A stretch of DNA of 64,000 bases, taken from positions 558,001 to 622,000 of the forward strand of contig NZ_JAHLLW010000001.1 in assembly GCF_019426345.1 (NCBI RefSeq). Reading direction: 5' to 3'. Made by a program: the position numbers and the translations under genes. Each line of letters starts with the position of its first letter. Position 1 is the first letter of the stretch. The DNA comes from Marinomonas lutimaris (GTDB lineage: Bacteria > Pseudomonadota > Gammaproteobacteria > Pseudomonadales > Marinomonadaceae). The notes under the pieces were generated by a model. It was not told the origin of the DNA, ran no database searches, and saw nothing but the letters and a program-made list of their open reading frames with translations. Positions 44,153 to 53,682 of this stretch are shown here, in pieces.

Positions 44153-45013
44153 ATGAGTTTGTCTGAACATTCTTTAGTAGACGATAATTTATTAGCTCAG
44201 AGTCCATTAGAAAGTGTGGCGCTGTCTTTAGGTTATGAGAAAAAAACCATTATTAAGTCGTTGGATTTAGTTATTGAATCTAAGCAAATCACTGTACTGG
44301 TGGGCGGCAATGGTTGTGGTAAATCTACCTTACTGAAGTCGTTTGCTCGATTATTGAAGCCTTCGGCTGGTCAGATCCTGCTGAATGGCGCTGATATTCA
44401 TTCCTTGTCTGGAAAAGACGTGGCTCGCAAGCTGGCTATTCTTCCGCAAGGTCCTGTTGCGCCAGAGGGTTTGACGGTTGAGCAGTTGGTTCGTCAGGGC
44501 CGTTATCCGCATCAAAATTGGCTACAAAGCTGGACGGAAGAAGATGAGCGATTGGTGCGTAAAGCCTTGCAAGATACCAATATGACCGAGTTTGCCAATC
44601 GCTCTATTGATGCTTTATCTGGCGGTCAGAGACAGCGAGCTTGGATCGCCATGGCGCTGGCGCAGAATACCGATATTTTGTTACTAGACGAGCCGACAAC
44701 TTACCTGGACTTAACTCATCAGATAGAGATTCTTGATTTGCTGTTTGAGCTGAATGCGACCCAGAATACGACTATTCTAATGGTGTTGCATGATTTGAAT
44801 CTGGCTGCTCGTTACGCCCACAAAATGATAGCCATTAAAGACGGTACGGTTTTTTGCCAAGGCGCACCAGAGGCGATTTTAGATCATGATATGGTGAAAG
44901 CGGTATTTGATATGGAATGTCATATCAGTGCCGATCCCCTGTTTGGTACGCCAATGTGCATTCCTTATGGAAAAGGGCGCAAGCTCGACTCTCAGGCGGT
45001 TGAGCATGTTTAA
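44153..45013 (+). CDS. Iron-siderophore ABC ATP-binding protein (FecE/FhuC-like)
   Basis: A 286-residue ATPase with Walker A GGNGCGKST, signature LSGGQRQRAWIAMAL, Walker B ILLLDEPTTYLD and an H-loop histidine in VLHDLNLAARYAH. It energises the FecCD-type channel. The end overlaps the reductase gene by 8 bases. Confidence 0.93.
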   Translation: MSLSEHSLVDDNLLAQSPLESVALSLGYEKKTIIKSLDLVIESKQITVLVGGNGCGKSTLLKSFARLLKPSAGQILLNGADIHSLSGKDVARKLAILPQGPVAPEGLTVEQLVRQGRYPHQNWLQSWTEEDERLVRKALQDTNMTEFANRSIDALSGGQRQRAWIAMALAQNTDILLLDEPTTYLDLTHQIEILDLLFELNATQNTTILMVLHDLNLAARYAHKMIAIKDGTVFCQGAPEAILDHDMVKAVFDMECHISADPLFGTPMCIPYGKGRKLDSQAVEHV

Positions 45014-45806
45014 ACAAGACAATAAGCATGAGCTTCTTACCGACGAGTGGGAAGTGTTGGCGGCATTTGGGCTTAAGTTCTATCAACAAGACGAGCCACT
45101 TGCCATCGATTCTAGTAAGTTATTGGATGATGTCTTGTGTTTGGAAACACTACAAAAAATCATGCCAGAACTCGGCGCTCCAAATCTGAAAGTAACGGCG
45201 TCTTTAGTAATCAAGCGTGTGGCATTTCTCACTCTTGCTCCTGTCTTATACGCCATGTCTGGGTTTGATAAAGGCCTTGATGGCTCCATAGAAAACAGTG
45301 TTTTCGAATATCCGTTAGATAACAGAATTTGGCAATCCAAGATGCCATTAAAAAATACATCGGTGTCAGTTTTAGAAAGCTCGGATAAAGAAGATCGAGA
45401 CGCTTGGCGAGATGAGATATTGAGTAAGGTATTTTCGGGGCATTTAACCTTGTTGGTCGAGCAATTTTACCGTTTAACCAAGGTATCGCGACGCGTTCTC
45501 TGGGAAAATATAGCCGTGCGGGTGTTTAGTATCTACGAACAACGTATTTTAGCGAGTGTGACAGAAGAGAAGAGAGCGACAGGGGAAGCGGATTACGCGT
45601 ATTTGCTTGATAAAACCACGACTCAATTATTTGGTTTAGAAGAAAATCCTTTGACGGTATTTTATCGAGATAAGCAGTTAACGGTACTATCGGAAAACCC
45701 TGTTCGAGTTCGACGCACTTGCTGTTTTTACTACCAAGCCACTGAGCCGCCAGTGTATTGCGGCTCCTGTCCTTTGCCATTGAGAAAAAAAACAACCTCG
45801 CCTTAA
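45006..45806 (+). CDS. FhuF-like siderophore-iron reductase
   Basis: A 266-residue protein whose C-terminus carries the FhuF-type [2Fe-2S] pattern: adjacent cysteines in RRTCCFYYQ, then CGSC about eleven residues on. Such proteins reduce ferric siderophores in the cytoplasm to free the iron. The ATG at 45006 is chosen because it preserves the overlap with the ATPase gene. It ends the iron operon. Confidence 0.85.
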   Translation: MFKQDNKHELLTDEWEVLAAFGLKFYQQDEPLAIDSSKLLDDVLCLETLQKIMPELGAPNLKVTASLVIKRVAFLTLAPVLYAMSGFDKGLDGSIENSVFEYPLDNRIWQSKMPLKNTSVSVLESSDKEDRDAWRDEILSKVFSGHLTLLVEQFYRLTKVSRRVLWENIAVRVFSIYEQRILASVTEEKRATGEADYAYLLDKTTTQLFGLEENPLTVFYRDKQLTVLSENPVRVRRTCCFYYQATEPPVYCGSCPLPLRKKTTSP

Positions 45807-45832
45807 TCCTCCCCTTGAAGATAAGGGGAGGA
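45807..45832. terminator. Hairpin between convergent FhuF-like and TonB receptor genes
   Basis: A perfect 10-bp stem (TCCTCCCCTT / AAGGGGAGGA) with a 6-base loop. The T-run is weak on both strands. Confidence 0.6.
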
Positions 45833-45856
45833 GGCTGTTCTCGTCGTTTTTAGGGG

Positions 45857-47968
45857 CTAAAAGTCTAAACCATAAGCCAGTGTCACAGTACGGCCTCGAC
45901 CCTTAAAGTAAAGATCATCCGTTTTGACAGAGCTTTGAGAGTAGTAAGTGAAGTAGTCTTCGTTAAATACGTTGGCGACAGCAACACTCATTTTACCAAC
46001 CGGAAGTTTGTAACCAACGGATGCGTCGACCAGGGTGTAGCCATCAAACTTTAACTCGTCATCATCGAAGCTCCTGTCAAAGGCATGATTGACTTGCAGC
46101 AAAGAGGATAGCTTGTCATTCCAACGAGCATTCCATGAAGTCACTAAGCGATTAGGTGAAATATTTGCTCCAGTTTGTTTTGTATCCACTTTCCCGTCGT
46201 CGTTACTGTCATACTTACCCTGAACATAAGAATAGTTGGCTTGTAGTCTGTGGTCCTTGTTTAGCTGGAATCCTAAAGAAGCTTCTAAACCATGAGCTTC
46301 TGTCTTTCTCCGTTCAATAATATATATGTCGTCCTGTGGAACAACATTGCTATCTAAGTCTGTATTAGACTGGTACGCGCTGACCTCAAAGTCGTATGTA
46401 TTTTTATTAATACGGAATCCTACTTCATAATTGGTAGTTACAACCGGATCGAGGTCAATTAGTGTATCCACATCATAGTTGGCTCCCTTCACTGTGCGTA
46501 ATATGCGTCCGACATCAGGCATACCAAATCCCTCTGAGTAGTTGGCAAATACACTGACAGCAGGTGTGATCTTAAAAACAGCACCAGCGTTGTAAACCGT
46601 GTCACTAAAGCTCGGCTTGCCTCCATTTACTGTCACACTGTTATTCGCTGCAACTGTTTGGTAAGTGTCTACGTCTAACTTAGCGTGTTCATTCCGGGCA
46701 CCAGCTTGTAGTACTAAGCGATCAGTTGGTCGGTATTCAAATTGCACGAATGGCGCGTAATTGGTGTATTCCGTTTCAGGAACATAAGTGCGATTAGTCA
46801 ATATTAACGTCTGACTGGTGGTGTCTTGTAACAAATCTAAGCCTGCAGTGACGCTTAAATCGTTATCTAACAGGTCGTCTTTAGTTAAGCTGAATTTTGC
46901 ACCGATTTTTTCTGATTGGTTTTGGCTTTGGTCATAAAGTGTGCCACTTGGTGCAATGCTGGAGTCTTGAAAGCTTCCGGAGTTCGTTGCGCCATAACGG
47001 CCTTCAAAATCTTGGTGGAAGACTTGCGCTTTAAGCTCCATACCATCAAGGTCGCTGTCGGTATAAGCAAGACTGGTAGTTTGAACATCGTTGTATGGAG
47101 CAAGACCTCTTGGTGTGCTTTTGATTGAGCTGGTTGGAACGCCGTTTGATCTGTCTCCGTTGACACCAGTGAAGTTCATTCGTCCTTTTAATCGGTACTT
47201 GTTAACTTCAAGTTCCAGTCTTTGATCATCAGTCAGCCAGTAACCAAGCTTGACGAAAGCATCGTAGCTTTTTGAATCCATCGTATCGCCACGAGTAGAG
47301 TCCGAGCCTACATAATCGCCGTCGGCATCAAGGTAAACGCCTTGTACTTCGTTGGTCAAACCTACAAGGTAGTCAAAATTATCTTGTGCACCTTCTACTT
47401 GATAGCCAATTTTATAGGCCAGAGAATCGCTTTTTAATTCATCTGTCGGTGTGGTCAGTTGTACATCGACGTGTTGTTTTAATTCGTTTGAACGATTTGA
47501 TTTGGTGATGAAGTTAATAATACCGCCAGTTGCTCCTAATCCATGAATTGCGCTTGCACCATGGATTACTTCAATGCGTTCTACCATAGCAAGGTCAATG
47601 GTGTGTGCTGCACGGCTACCGTCACGAAGTGGATTAGACTGTGGAACACCATCTATCATGTATAAAACAGAACGACCGCGAAAGGATTGGCTACTATCGT
47701 TTAATTTTTGCGTATTGGGCGCATAGGCTGGTAGAAGGCTAGAAAGCACCTGCGAGCTGTCAGAGCTAATAGATAGTTGATCTTCAATTTGCTGTCGAGT
47801 GATGACAGTAATGACCTGGGGACTGTCATCCTTTTTGGTATTCGATCGGCTGGTTTGGATAACTAGTTCATCGAGGCTTATGGATTCCGTTTCTGCAAAG
47901 GTGGTTTGTGAGGCACTAAGGGCGAAAGGCAATAGGATAATCGCCGTGTAAGGTTTTTTGGATAACAT
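45857..47968 (-). CDS. TonB-dependent siderophore receptor
   Basis: A 703-residue outer-membrane receptor. A signal peptide ends near QTTFA, a TonB-box-like ESISLDELVI follows, then the plug (residues ~45-155 with SQSFRGRSVLYMIDGVP and IEVIHGASAIHGLGATGGIINFITK) and a 22-strand barrel ending in the terminal aromatic YGLDF. It imports a ferric siderophore for the convergent Fec-type operon. No siderophore synthesis gene is present, so the ligand may be foreign. A Fur-like site lies 41 bases upstream. Confidence 0.93.
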   Translation of the reverse strand: MLSKKPYTAIILLPFALSASQTTFAETESISLDELVIQTSRSNTKKDDSPQVITVITRQQIEDQLSISSDSSQVLSSLLPAYAPNTQKLNDSSQSFRGRSVLYMIDGVPQSNPLRDGSRAAHTIDLAMVERIEVIHGASAIHGLGATGGIINFITKSNRSNELKQHVDVQLTTPTDELKSDSLAYKIGYQVEGAQDNFDYLVGLTNEVQGVYLDADGDYVGSDSTRGDTMDSKSYDAFVKLGYWLTDDQRLELEVNKYRLKGRMNFTGVNGDRSNGVPTSSIKSTPRGLAPYNDVQTTSLAYTDSDLDGMELKAQVFHQDFEGRYGATNSGSFQDSSIAPSGTLYDQSQNQSEKIGAKFSLTKDDLLDNDLSVTAGLDLLQDTTSQTLILTNRTYVPETEYTNYAPFVQFEYRPTDRLVLQAGARNEHAKLDVDTYQTVAANNSVTVNGGKPSFSDTVYNAGAVFKITPAVSVFANYSEGFGMPDVGRILRTVKGANYDVDTLIDLDPVVTTNYEVGFRINKNTYDFEVSAYQSNTDLDSNVVPQDDIYIIERRKTEAHGLEASLGFQLNKDHRLQANYSYVQGKYDSNDDGKVDTKQTGANISPNRLVTSWNARWNDKLSSLLQVNHAFDRSFDDDELKFDGYTLVDASVGYKLPVGKMSVAVANVFNEDYFTYYSQSSVKTDDLYFKGRGRTVTLAYGLDF

Positions 47969-48008
47969 CTCATAAGTCCAATAATAGTAAATTTATGTAA
48001 ATGCTAAT

Positions 48009-48027
48009 GTATTCAATAACCATTATC
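48009..48027 (-). promoter_or_regulatory. Fur-box-like site upstream of the TonB receptor
   Basis: Read on the minus strand, GATAATGGTTATTGAATAC matches the Fur consensus at about 11 of 19 positions, all of the first seven included. Confidence 0.45.
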
Positions 48028-48105
48028 AAATGAATGGCGGTGAAGATATTTTAAAAAGAGTAAGTTATGAGGATAACCCTTTGTTTATCCTCATAAATAA
48101 AAAAC

Positions 48106-49032
48106 CTACAGTTTTGGTGGGTGGTTTTTAATCCAGTGATCAGCGATGTCTTCACGGCGAGCAATCCAGACGTTGTCGTGGGATTGTACGTAATCTAAAA
48201 ACTTCTTCAGTGCCATGAATCTGCTTGGTTTGCCAAGGGTTCTGCAATGCATGCCGATAGACATCATTTTCGGTGCGGTGGCACCTTCTTCATATAAACA
48301 ATCAAAGTTGTCTTTCAAGTATTGGAAAAATTCTTCTGCGTGATTGAAACCGTATGGGGAAGAAAACTTCATGTCGTTGCAGTCGAGCGTGTAAGGCACG
48401 ATTAGATGCGGTTTGCTGCCACCATCGGGTGTATCGACTTTCACCCAATAAGGTAGGTCGTCGCCATAGTTGTCTGAGTCGTATTTGAGTTGCGCTTGTT
48501 CTGTGACTAAGGCGCGAGTATTAGGCGAGTCTCGCCCTGTGTACCAGCCAGCGGGTTTAACGCCAGTGACTTCTTCGATCAAGGCGAGGGCTTGTTGCAT
48601 GTGTTCGCGTTCTTGCTCGATGGGCATTTCTTGGTAATGAATCCATTTTAAGCCATGACAGACAATCTCGTGTTTGCCTTCCACAAAGGCTTTTGCCACT
48701 TCTGGGTTACGTTGTAATGCGGTGGCAATGGCAAAAATCGTCAGCGGTAAGCCGCGTTTTTCGAATTCGTTGAGAATGCGCCACACACCAGTGCGGGAGC
48801 CGTACTCGTAAAGGGATTCCATGCTCATGTGGCGGTCTTTGAAAGGCTGCGCACCGAATATTTCGGACAAAAAAGTTTCAGCGTGTTCATCGCCATGAAG
48901 AACGCAATTTTCTCCACCCTCTTCGAAGTTTAAAACAAACTGGACAGCAACTCGTGCATTGTTTGGCCATTTTACGTTTGGCAACCCTTGGCGGCCATAA
49001 CCCGCGTAATCGCGTTCTAAATAGTGTTTCAT
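48106..49032 (-). CDS. Polysaccharide-deacetylase-fold protein, PuuE-like allantoinase
   Basis: A 308-residue NodB-fold enzyme lacking a signal peptide, with the PuuE-type features VQFVLNFEEGGENCVLHGD near the N-terminus and KHEIVCHGLKWIHYQ with metal-binding histidines. PuuE is the cofactor-independent allantoinase of pseudomonads. The adjacent hydantoin/allantoin-type racemase and NCS1 permease genes support opening of the allantoin ring to allantoate. A chitooligosaccharide or other peptide-type deacetylase is less likely. Confidence 0.85.
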   Translation of the reverse strand: MKHYLERDYAGYGRQGLPNVKWPNNARVAVQFVLNFEEGGENCVLHGDEHAETFLSEIFGAQPFKDRHMSMESLYEYGSRTGVWRILNEFEKRGLPLTIFAIATALQRNPEVAKAFVEGKHEIVCHGLKWIHYQEMPIEQEREHMQQALALIEEVTGVKPAGWYTGRDSPNTRALVTEQAQLKYDSDNYGDDLPYWVKVDTPDGGSKPHLIVPYTLDCNDMKFSSPYGFNHAEEFFQYLKDNFDCLYEEGATAPKMMSIGMHCRTLGKPSRFMALKKFLDYVQSHDNVWIARREDIADHWIKNHPPKL

Positions 49033-49071
49033 GGTCTGTGTTCCATTATTTTTTATGTCATTTAGCAGCGG

Positions 49072-49803
49072 TTATAAACTCCAGAGGGAATAACGCCCAG
49101 TAAAGGCTTTGCTAACACGCTGTCCGTATTGACCTTTTTTAGAGGTTTGTAGTCCTAACTGATGCAATGATTCTGCCAGTTTTACCGCGGCGACAACGCC
49201 GTCAATGATAGGAACAGGTAATTCAGCAGACAGCTTTTCCACCAAACTCGACATGCCTGCGCAACCTAATACAATTGCTTCTGCACCGTCTTGCTCTATG
49301 GCCGCAAGGCATTCCGTTTTTAGTAGTAAGTAAGCCGCTGGGTCGATATTTTCTAATGCCAAAACGGGAATGTCGGTGGCTCTGACACCGCTACAATGAT
49401 GCTTATGGCCATACTTTTGTAGTAAATGTTCACTCGCTGGTAAAGTGCGAGATAGCGTGGTCACAACCCCAAAACGATGGGCGATCAGGCTGGCCATGTG
49501 AAAACCTGCTTCAGCAATGCCAATCACGGGGGCGTCAGCTAATTCACGGGCGGCGTCTAAAGCAGGGTCGCCAAAACAAGCAATGATGTGAGCATCAACG
49601 CCTTGTTGTTTGCCTTGTTCGATAAGATCAAGAAGAGCGGCGCTAGCAATGACCTCATCAAAAGCACATTCGATGCTTTTTGGTCCATGCTCAGGCGTAC
49701 AGGCAATAATTTGAGTTGTTTCTAGCGCGACAGATTGAGCACTCAATGCCATAGCGTGAGTCATGTCGGCGCTGGTGTTTGGGTTAATGAGCTGAATTCG
49801 CAT
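49072..49803 (-). CDS. Asp/Glu/hydantoin racemase family protein (probable allantoin racemase)
   Basis: A 243-residue cofactor-independent racemase with the two catalytic cysteines C76 (IIACFGDPALDAAR) and C181 (IVLGCAGMSSL). Family members racemise hydantoins or allantoin. The ATG at 49803 follows AGGAG closely and is preferred over the longer frame that overlaps the GntR gene. Its gene lies between the PuuE-like and GntR genes on the same strand, so it likely supplies the correct allantoin enantiomer. Confidence 0.87.
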   Translation of the reverse strand: MRIQLINPNTSADMTHAMALSAQSVALETTQIIACTPEHGPKSIECAFDEVIASAALLDLIEQGKQQGVDAHIIACFGDPALDAARELADAPVIGIAEAGFHMASLIAHRFGVVTTLSRTLPASEHLLQKYGHKHHCSGVRATDIPVLALENIDPAAYLLLKTECLAAIEQDGAEAIVLGCAGMSSLVEKLSAELPVPIIDGVVAAVKLAESLHQLGLQTSKKGQYGQRVSKAFTGRYSLWSL

Positions 49804-49810
49804 GGTGCTC

Positions 49811-50476
49811 CTAGCGGGCAAAAAGTCTTTGAAAATCGATATTTTCTTCGGGTTTGCTATCAAGAATAAGCGAAGATTTGATGTGTCTAAGGTGATGACT
49901 CATCCAGTGTTGCGCCTTATCTGTGTGTCCTTGATCGAGAAGGTCCAGAAGCTCCGAGTGATCTCCACAGTCGCAACCGACACTGCCGCGAGTACCGTAA
50001 GCGGCGAGAATAAGTGAAGAGCGATAGCACAGTTGTTGGACAAAATTCGCTAGTACCTTATTGCCTGCTAGCGTCGCTAACTCATAATGGAAACGAGCGG
50101 TTAGCTGAATAGAGTCTGCTAGTTGGTTGCCTTCTTCTGCGTATTTTTCTTCCTTCGCCATGGTGCGAAAACGCTCAGAATGTTCTGCATTCCAATAACC
50201 AAGTAAGGCTGGAATGAGTTGCGGCTCAATTAATATGCGGCTGTCTAGAACTTCTAATGCTTCGGCTTCGCTTGGATGGTTTACCTGCGCGCCTTTGTTT
50301 TTTTCGATCACTACAAAATGCTCTAAGGCGAGTCGCTGCAATACTTTGCGGATGCCGGTTCTGCTCACACCAAAAGCTTCTGATAGACGGTCTTCTGGTA
50401 AACGCGCTCCTGGTGGTAATTGGTGTTCGACAATGGCCTTTAGCATTTGTCGGTAAATATTCTCGTCATTCGACAT
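49811..50476 (-). CDS. GntR family (FCD) regulator of the allantoin block
   Basis: A 221-residue regulator with the GntR winged helix (KAIVEHQLPPGARLPEDRLSEAFGVSRTGIRKVLQRL) and a helical FCD domain with likely metal-binding histidines. It is first in the minus-strand operon with the racemase and PuuE genes, and divergent from the NCS1 permease. Near-identical ATTGTATAC sites at both ends of the shared region point to coordinate repression. Confidence 0.9.
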   Translation of the reverse strand: MSNDENIYRQMLKAIVEHQLPPGARLPEDRLSEAFGVSRTGIRKVLQRLALEHFVVIEKNKGAQVNHPSEAEALEVLDSRILIEPQLIPALLGYWNAEHSERFRTMAKEEKYAEEGNQLADSIQLTARFHYELATLAGNKVLANFVQQLCYRSSLILAAYGTRGSVGCDCGDHSELLDLLDQGHTDKAQHWMSHHLRHIKSSLILDSKPEENIDFQRLFAR

Positions 50477-50492
50477 GAGTGCTTCTCTATAA

Positions 50493-50504
50493 ATTGTATA
50501 CGAT
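50493..50504. promoter_or_regulatory. GntR operator candidate, gene-proximal to gntR
   Basis: ATTGTATACGAT differs by one base from the perfect palindrome at 50716 and lies 16 bases upstream of the GntR start. Confidence 0.6.
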
Positions 50505-50715
50505 ATCTTGTTAAATATAGTTCTTAAGACAATATAGCATGCTAGTTTGTTTCGTACATCTTAAACAAAAAATGAATTGATTGTGCACAATATTGGTGTG
50601 GTTTTCTTGTTTTGACTTGGAATGGTGCAGTAAATATTGGTTTTTTGGGTTCATGTTCCTATTTTTACTTAAGTTCTTTGGGTTCTGTTTTTTGGCACAT
50701 AAATTGTATTTAACA

Positions 50716-50727
50716 TTGTATACAATT
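50716..50727. promoter_or_regulatory. GntR operator candidate before the NCS1 permease
   Basis: ATTGTATACAAT is a perfect 12-bp palindrome 16 bases upstream of the permease ATG, mirroring the site before gntR. Confidence 0.65.
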
Positions 50728-50743
50728 AAAAAGGAACGCAATC

Positions 50744-52180
50744 ATGAAACAAGAATTTGAGCAAAGCCCTAGATTAGCAAATAGCGATCTCTTGCCGGAG
50801 AAAGATCAAAAATGGGGTTGGTATAGTATCTTCGCTTTTTGGATGTCAGACGTTCATAGCGTGGGCGGTTATGTGTTTGCTGCCAGCTTGTTTGCATTAG
50901 GGTTAAATGGTATTCAGGTATTTATCAGTTTGTTATTGGGGATTTCTATCGTATTGGTGTTTGCCAATCTGATGGGTAAGCCGGGACAAAAAGCCGGTAT
51001 CCCTTTTCCTGTAGTAGCGCGAATGTCTTTTGGTGTGTTCGGTGCCAATATTCCGGCCATCATTCGTGGCTTGATCGCGGTCGTTTGGTACGGTATTCAA
51101 ACCTTTTTGGCGTCTAGCTCCTTTATTATTCTTTTGTTGTATTTCTTCCCTGAAATGGCGTCTCTTGCGGATAAATCCTTCGTAGGGCTTTCTTACTTAG
51201 GTTGGATTGGTTTTTCTGCCATGTGGATTGTGCAAGGTATTGTGTTTATGTTCGGTATGGACATGATTCGTAAAGTGATCGATTGGTCTGGTCCGGCTAT
51301 TTATGTGGCCATGTTTGCTTTGTGTATTTATATGGTGGATCGAGCGGGTTGGGAAAACATCAGTTTTAACTTGAGTTCAAATAATCTGACAGGCATGGAT
51401 GTGTACGTGCAGATGTTCATTGCGATTGCCTTGGTTGCTGGGTATTTTGCTGGGCCAACCTTAAACTTTAGTGATTTCTCTCGTTACTGCGGTAGTTATA
51501 AAAAATTGAAACTAGGTAACCTATTGGGCTTGCCAGTTAACTTTGTGCTGTTTTCTTTGTTCAGTGTGGTGATTGTTTCCGCTTCGATTCCTGTTTTTGG
51601 TCAGATGATTACTGACCCAGTAGAAACAGTGAAACGTTTAGATTCTGGTTTTATCACCGTTCTTGGCGCGCTGACGTTTATCTTTGCGACAGTGGGCATC
51701 AATATCGTGGCGAATTTTGTGGCGCCAGCGTTTGATTTCTCCAACGTATCACCACAGAAAATCAGCTTTAAAGCGGGTGGTTTTATTGCCGCGTTTGGTT
51801 CTGTGCTGCTAACGCCATGGAATTTATTCAATAACCCAGAAGTGATTCACTATACAGTGGATGTGTTGGGCGCGATGATTGGGCCTTTGTACGGCATTAT
51901 TATTGTCGACTACTTCTTTATCAAAAAAGGTCATATCGATGTGGCAGCTTTGTATACAGAGTCTCCTAAAGGCGCTTATTGGTATGAGAATGGCGTGAAT
52001 AAGAAGAGTGTCTATGCTCTGATTATTGCGGGTGCGGTGTCTATCTTGGCGACCTTTGTGTTTAGCGCCTTGGCAAACTACGCCATCTTCATTGGTGGTA
52101 TTGTGGCGGCTTTGTCTTATCGTTACATGATGGAGCCAGAGCGCGCAGCTTTGCAAAGCATGAATCTTGCTAAGTCGTAA
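50744..52180 (+). CDS. NCS1 family nucleobase/allantoin/hydantoin permease
   Basis: A 478-residue permease with twelve hydrophobic helices and NCS1 hallmarks: KWGWYSIFAFWMSDVHSVGGY near the N-terminus, RMSFGVFGANIPAIIRG, and GPTLNFSDFSRYC. It imports purine-related compounds such as allantoin or hydantoin with a cation. Its divergence from the GntR-racemase-PuuE operon, with shared operators, suggests allantoin uptake. Confidence 0.9.
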   Translation: MKQEFEQSPRLANSDLLPEKDQKWGWYSIFAFWMSDVHSVGGYVFAASLFALGLNGIQVFISLLLGISIVLVFANLMGKPGQKAGIPFPVVARMSFGVFGANIPAIIRGLIAVVWYGIQTFLASSSFIILLLYFFPEMASLADKSFVGLSYLGWIGFSAMWIVQGIVFMFGMDMIRKVIDWSGPAIYVAMFALCIYMVDRAGWENISFNLSSNNLTGMDVYVQMFIAIALVAGYFAGPTLNFSDFSRYCGSYKKLKLGNLLGLPVNFVLFSLFSVVIVSASIPVFGQMITDPVETVKRLDSGFITVLGALTFIFATVGINIVANFVAPAFDFSNVSPQKISFKAGGFIAAFGSVLLTPWNLFNNPEVIHYTVDVLGAMIGPLYGIIIVDYFFIKKGHIDVAALYTESPKGAYWYENGVNKKSVYALIIAGAVSILATFVFSALANYAIFIGGIVAALSYRYMMEPERAALQSMNLAKS

Positions 52181-52210
52181 AATCGTTTTACATTAGTGTC
52201 AATAGAATTA

Positions 52211-52256
52211 AAAAGCCCCGCATTCCCTAGGAAAGGAATACGGGGCTTTGTTTTTT
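52211..52256. terminator. Bidirectional intrinsic terminator
   Basis: The arms AAAGCCCCGCATTCC and GGAATACGGGGCTTT pair with one mismatch around an 8-base loop, with T-rich flanks on both strands. It lies between the convergent NCS1 and ethanolamine permease genes. Confidence 0.88.
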
Positions 52257-52275
52257 TACTCAGTGAAAAGTGTTG

Positions 52276-53682
52276 TTAAGCCGTTGCAGCAAGGTCCGCT
52301 TCCGCCGCCGCCAGCATGTCGAACTCTTCTTCAGGTGTTTTCGCCACAAGGCGATTCTTGCTGTACAAGAAGTAGTAAGCAGCGCCGATGGCGAACAAGA
52401 CTAACGTGTAGAAAAATGCGCGTGGATCGTAAGCGTAAACACCAGTCAAAGCCAATAGCGATAAAATAAATGCGATAGACGAGGTGAAAATACCGCCCGG
52501 TGTTTTATAAGGACGTTCCATGTTTGGTTGTTTGATACGTAACAAGATATGGCTTAACGCCATCAAAGCATAAGACACTGTTGCGCCAACCACGGCCATG
52601 GCAAGCATAAGATCGCCTTCGCCCGTCAAAGAAGCAAGGAAGCCCAAAATACCAGGAACGATCAAAGCACGAGCAGGGACTTTACGTTTGTCTGTTACTG
52701 ACAAGCTTTGTGGAATGTAACCTGCACGAGACAGAGCAAAGACTAAGCGGCTGTAACCGTAGATGATAGAGAAGAAAGACGCTATCAAACCAGCAAGACC
52801 GAGAACGTTTACTGCTGTTGCCAAAGAGCTGTGACCCGCAAAGTTTAAGGCATCAACCAAAGGCACCGCGCTCTTACCCATCGCATCTGCACCAGCAGCG
52901 CCCGCTAATAAAAACACCACCAAGAGTGCAGTAAACAGTAAGAAAATCATCGCGCCGATAATGCCTTTAGGTACATCTTTTGCTGGGTCTTTGGCTTCTT
53001 CTGCGGCTAAAGGAACACCTTCAACAGCCAAGAACAACCACATACCAAATGGCAGCGCTGCCCAAACACCATACCAACCCATTGGCATAAACTCAGACGC
53101 GCCAGCAGCATCGGTTACAGCAACATCAAACAAACGGCTAGTGTCAAAATCACCAATCAGTGCAACCGCTGTTGCTAGGATGGCGATAACCGCCAAGCCA
53201 CTGATGACCATCATGACTTTTAGCGCTTCGCCCGCACCGGCTAAGTGAATACCGATAAAGACAAGATAAAACGCGGCGTAGACCCAAGGTCCGTTAAACC
53301 CTAATAGGGATTCCACCGCAGAACCGATAAATATAACAATGGCGGCAGGTGCCAAAGCGTATTCAATTAACACCGCTAGGCCGGTTAAATAACCACCAGT
53401 AGGCCCCATCGCTTGACGAGCAAAACTGTAACCGCCGCCCGCCGCTGGGATAGCGGCAGACATTTCTGCCAAGGATAAAACCAAGGTGAAATACATCACG
53501 GCCATTAGCGCTGCTGCGATGGCAAACCCGCCCCAGCCCGCTTCGGCAATACCAAAGTTCCAGCCTGCGAAGTCACCAGATATCACGTAAGATACGCCCA
53601 AACCCGCGAGCAGAATCCAGCCCGCGGAGCCTCGTTTTAGCTGGCGTTTCGCCAGATATTCTTTATTGATTTGATCAGACAT
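52276..53682 (-). CDS. APC family permease, probable ethanolamine permease
   Basis: A 468-residue permease with about twelve helices and the ethanolamine-permease (EAT) N-terminus: KRGSAGWILLAGLGVSYVISGDFAGWNFG, followed by AIPAAGGGYSFARQAMGP. It is the last gene of an eutB-eutC-permease operon, which fixes ethanolamine as the likely substrate. A 140-base gap separates it from eutC, so it could have its own promoter. Confidence 0.88.
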   Translation of the reverse strand: MSDQINKEYLAKRQLKRGSAGWILLAGLGVSYVISGDFAGWNFGIAEAGWGGFAIAAALMAVMYFTLVLSLAEMSAAIPAAGGGYSFARQAMGPTGGYLTGLAVLIEYALAPAAIVIFIGSAVESLLGFNGPWVYAAFYLVFIGIHLAGAGEALKVMMVISGLAVIAILATAVALIGDFDTSRLFDVAVTDAAGASEFMPMGWYGVWAALPFGMWLFLAVEGVPLAAEEAKDPAKDVPKGIIGAMIFLLFTALLVVFLLAGAAGADAMGKSAVPLVDALNFAGHSSLATAVNVLGLAGLIASFFSIIYGYSRLVFALSRAGYIPQSLSVTDKRKVPARALIVPGILGFLASLTGEGDLMLAMAVVGATVSYALMALSHILLRIKQPNMERPYKTPGGIFTSSIAFILSLLALTGVYAYDPRAFFYTLVLFAIGAAYYFLYSKNRLVAKTPEEEFDMLAAAEADLAATA

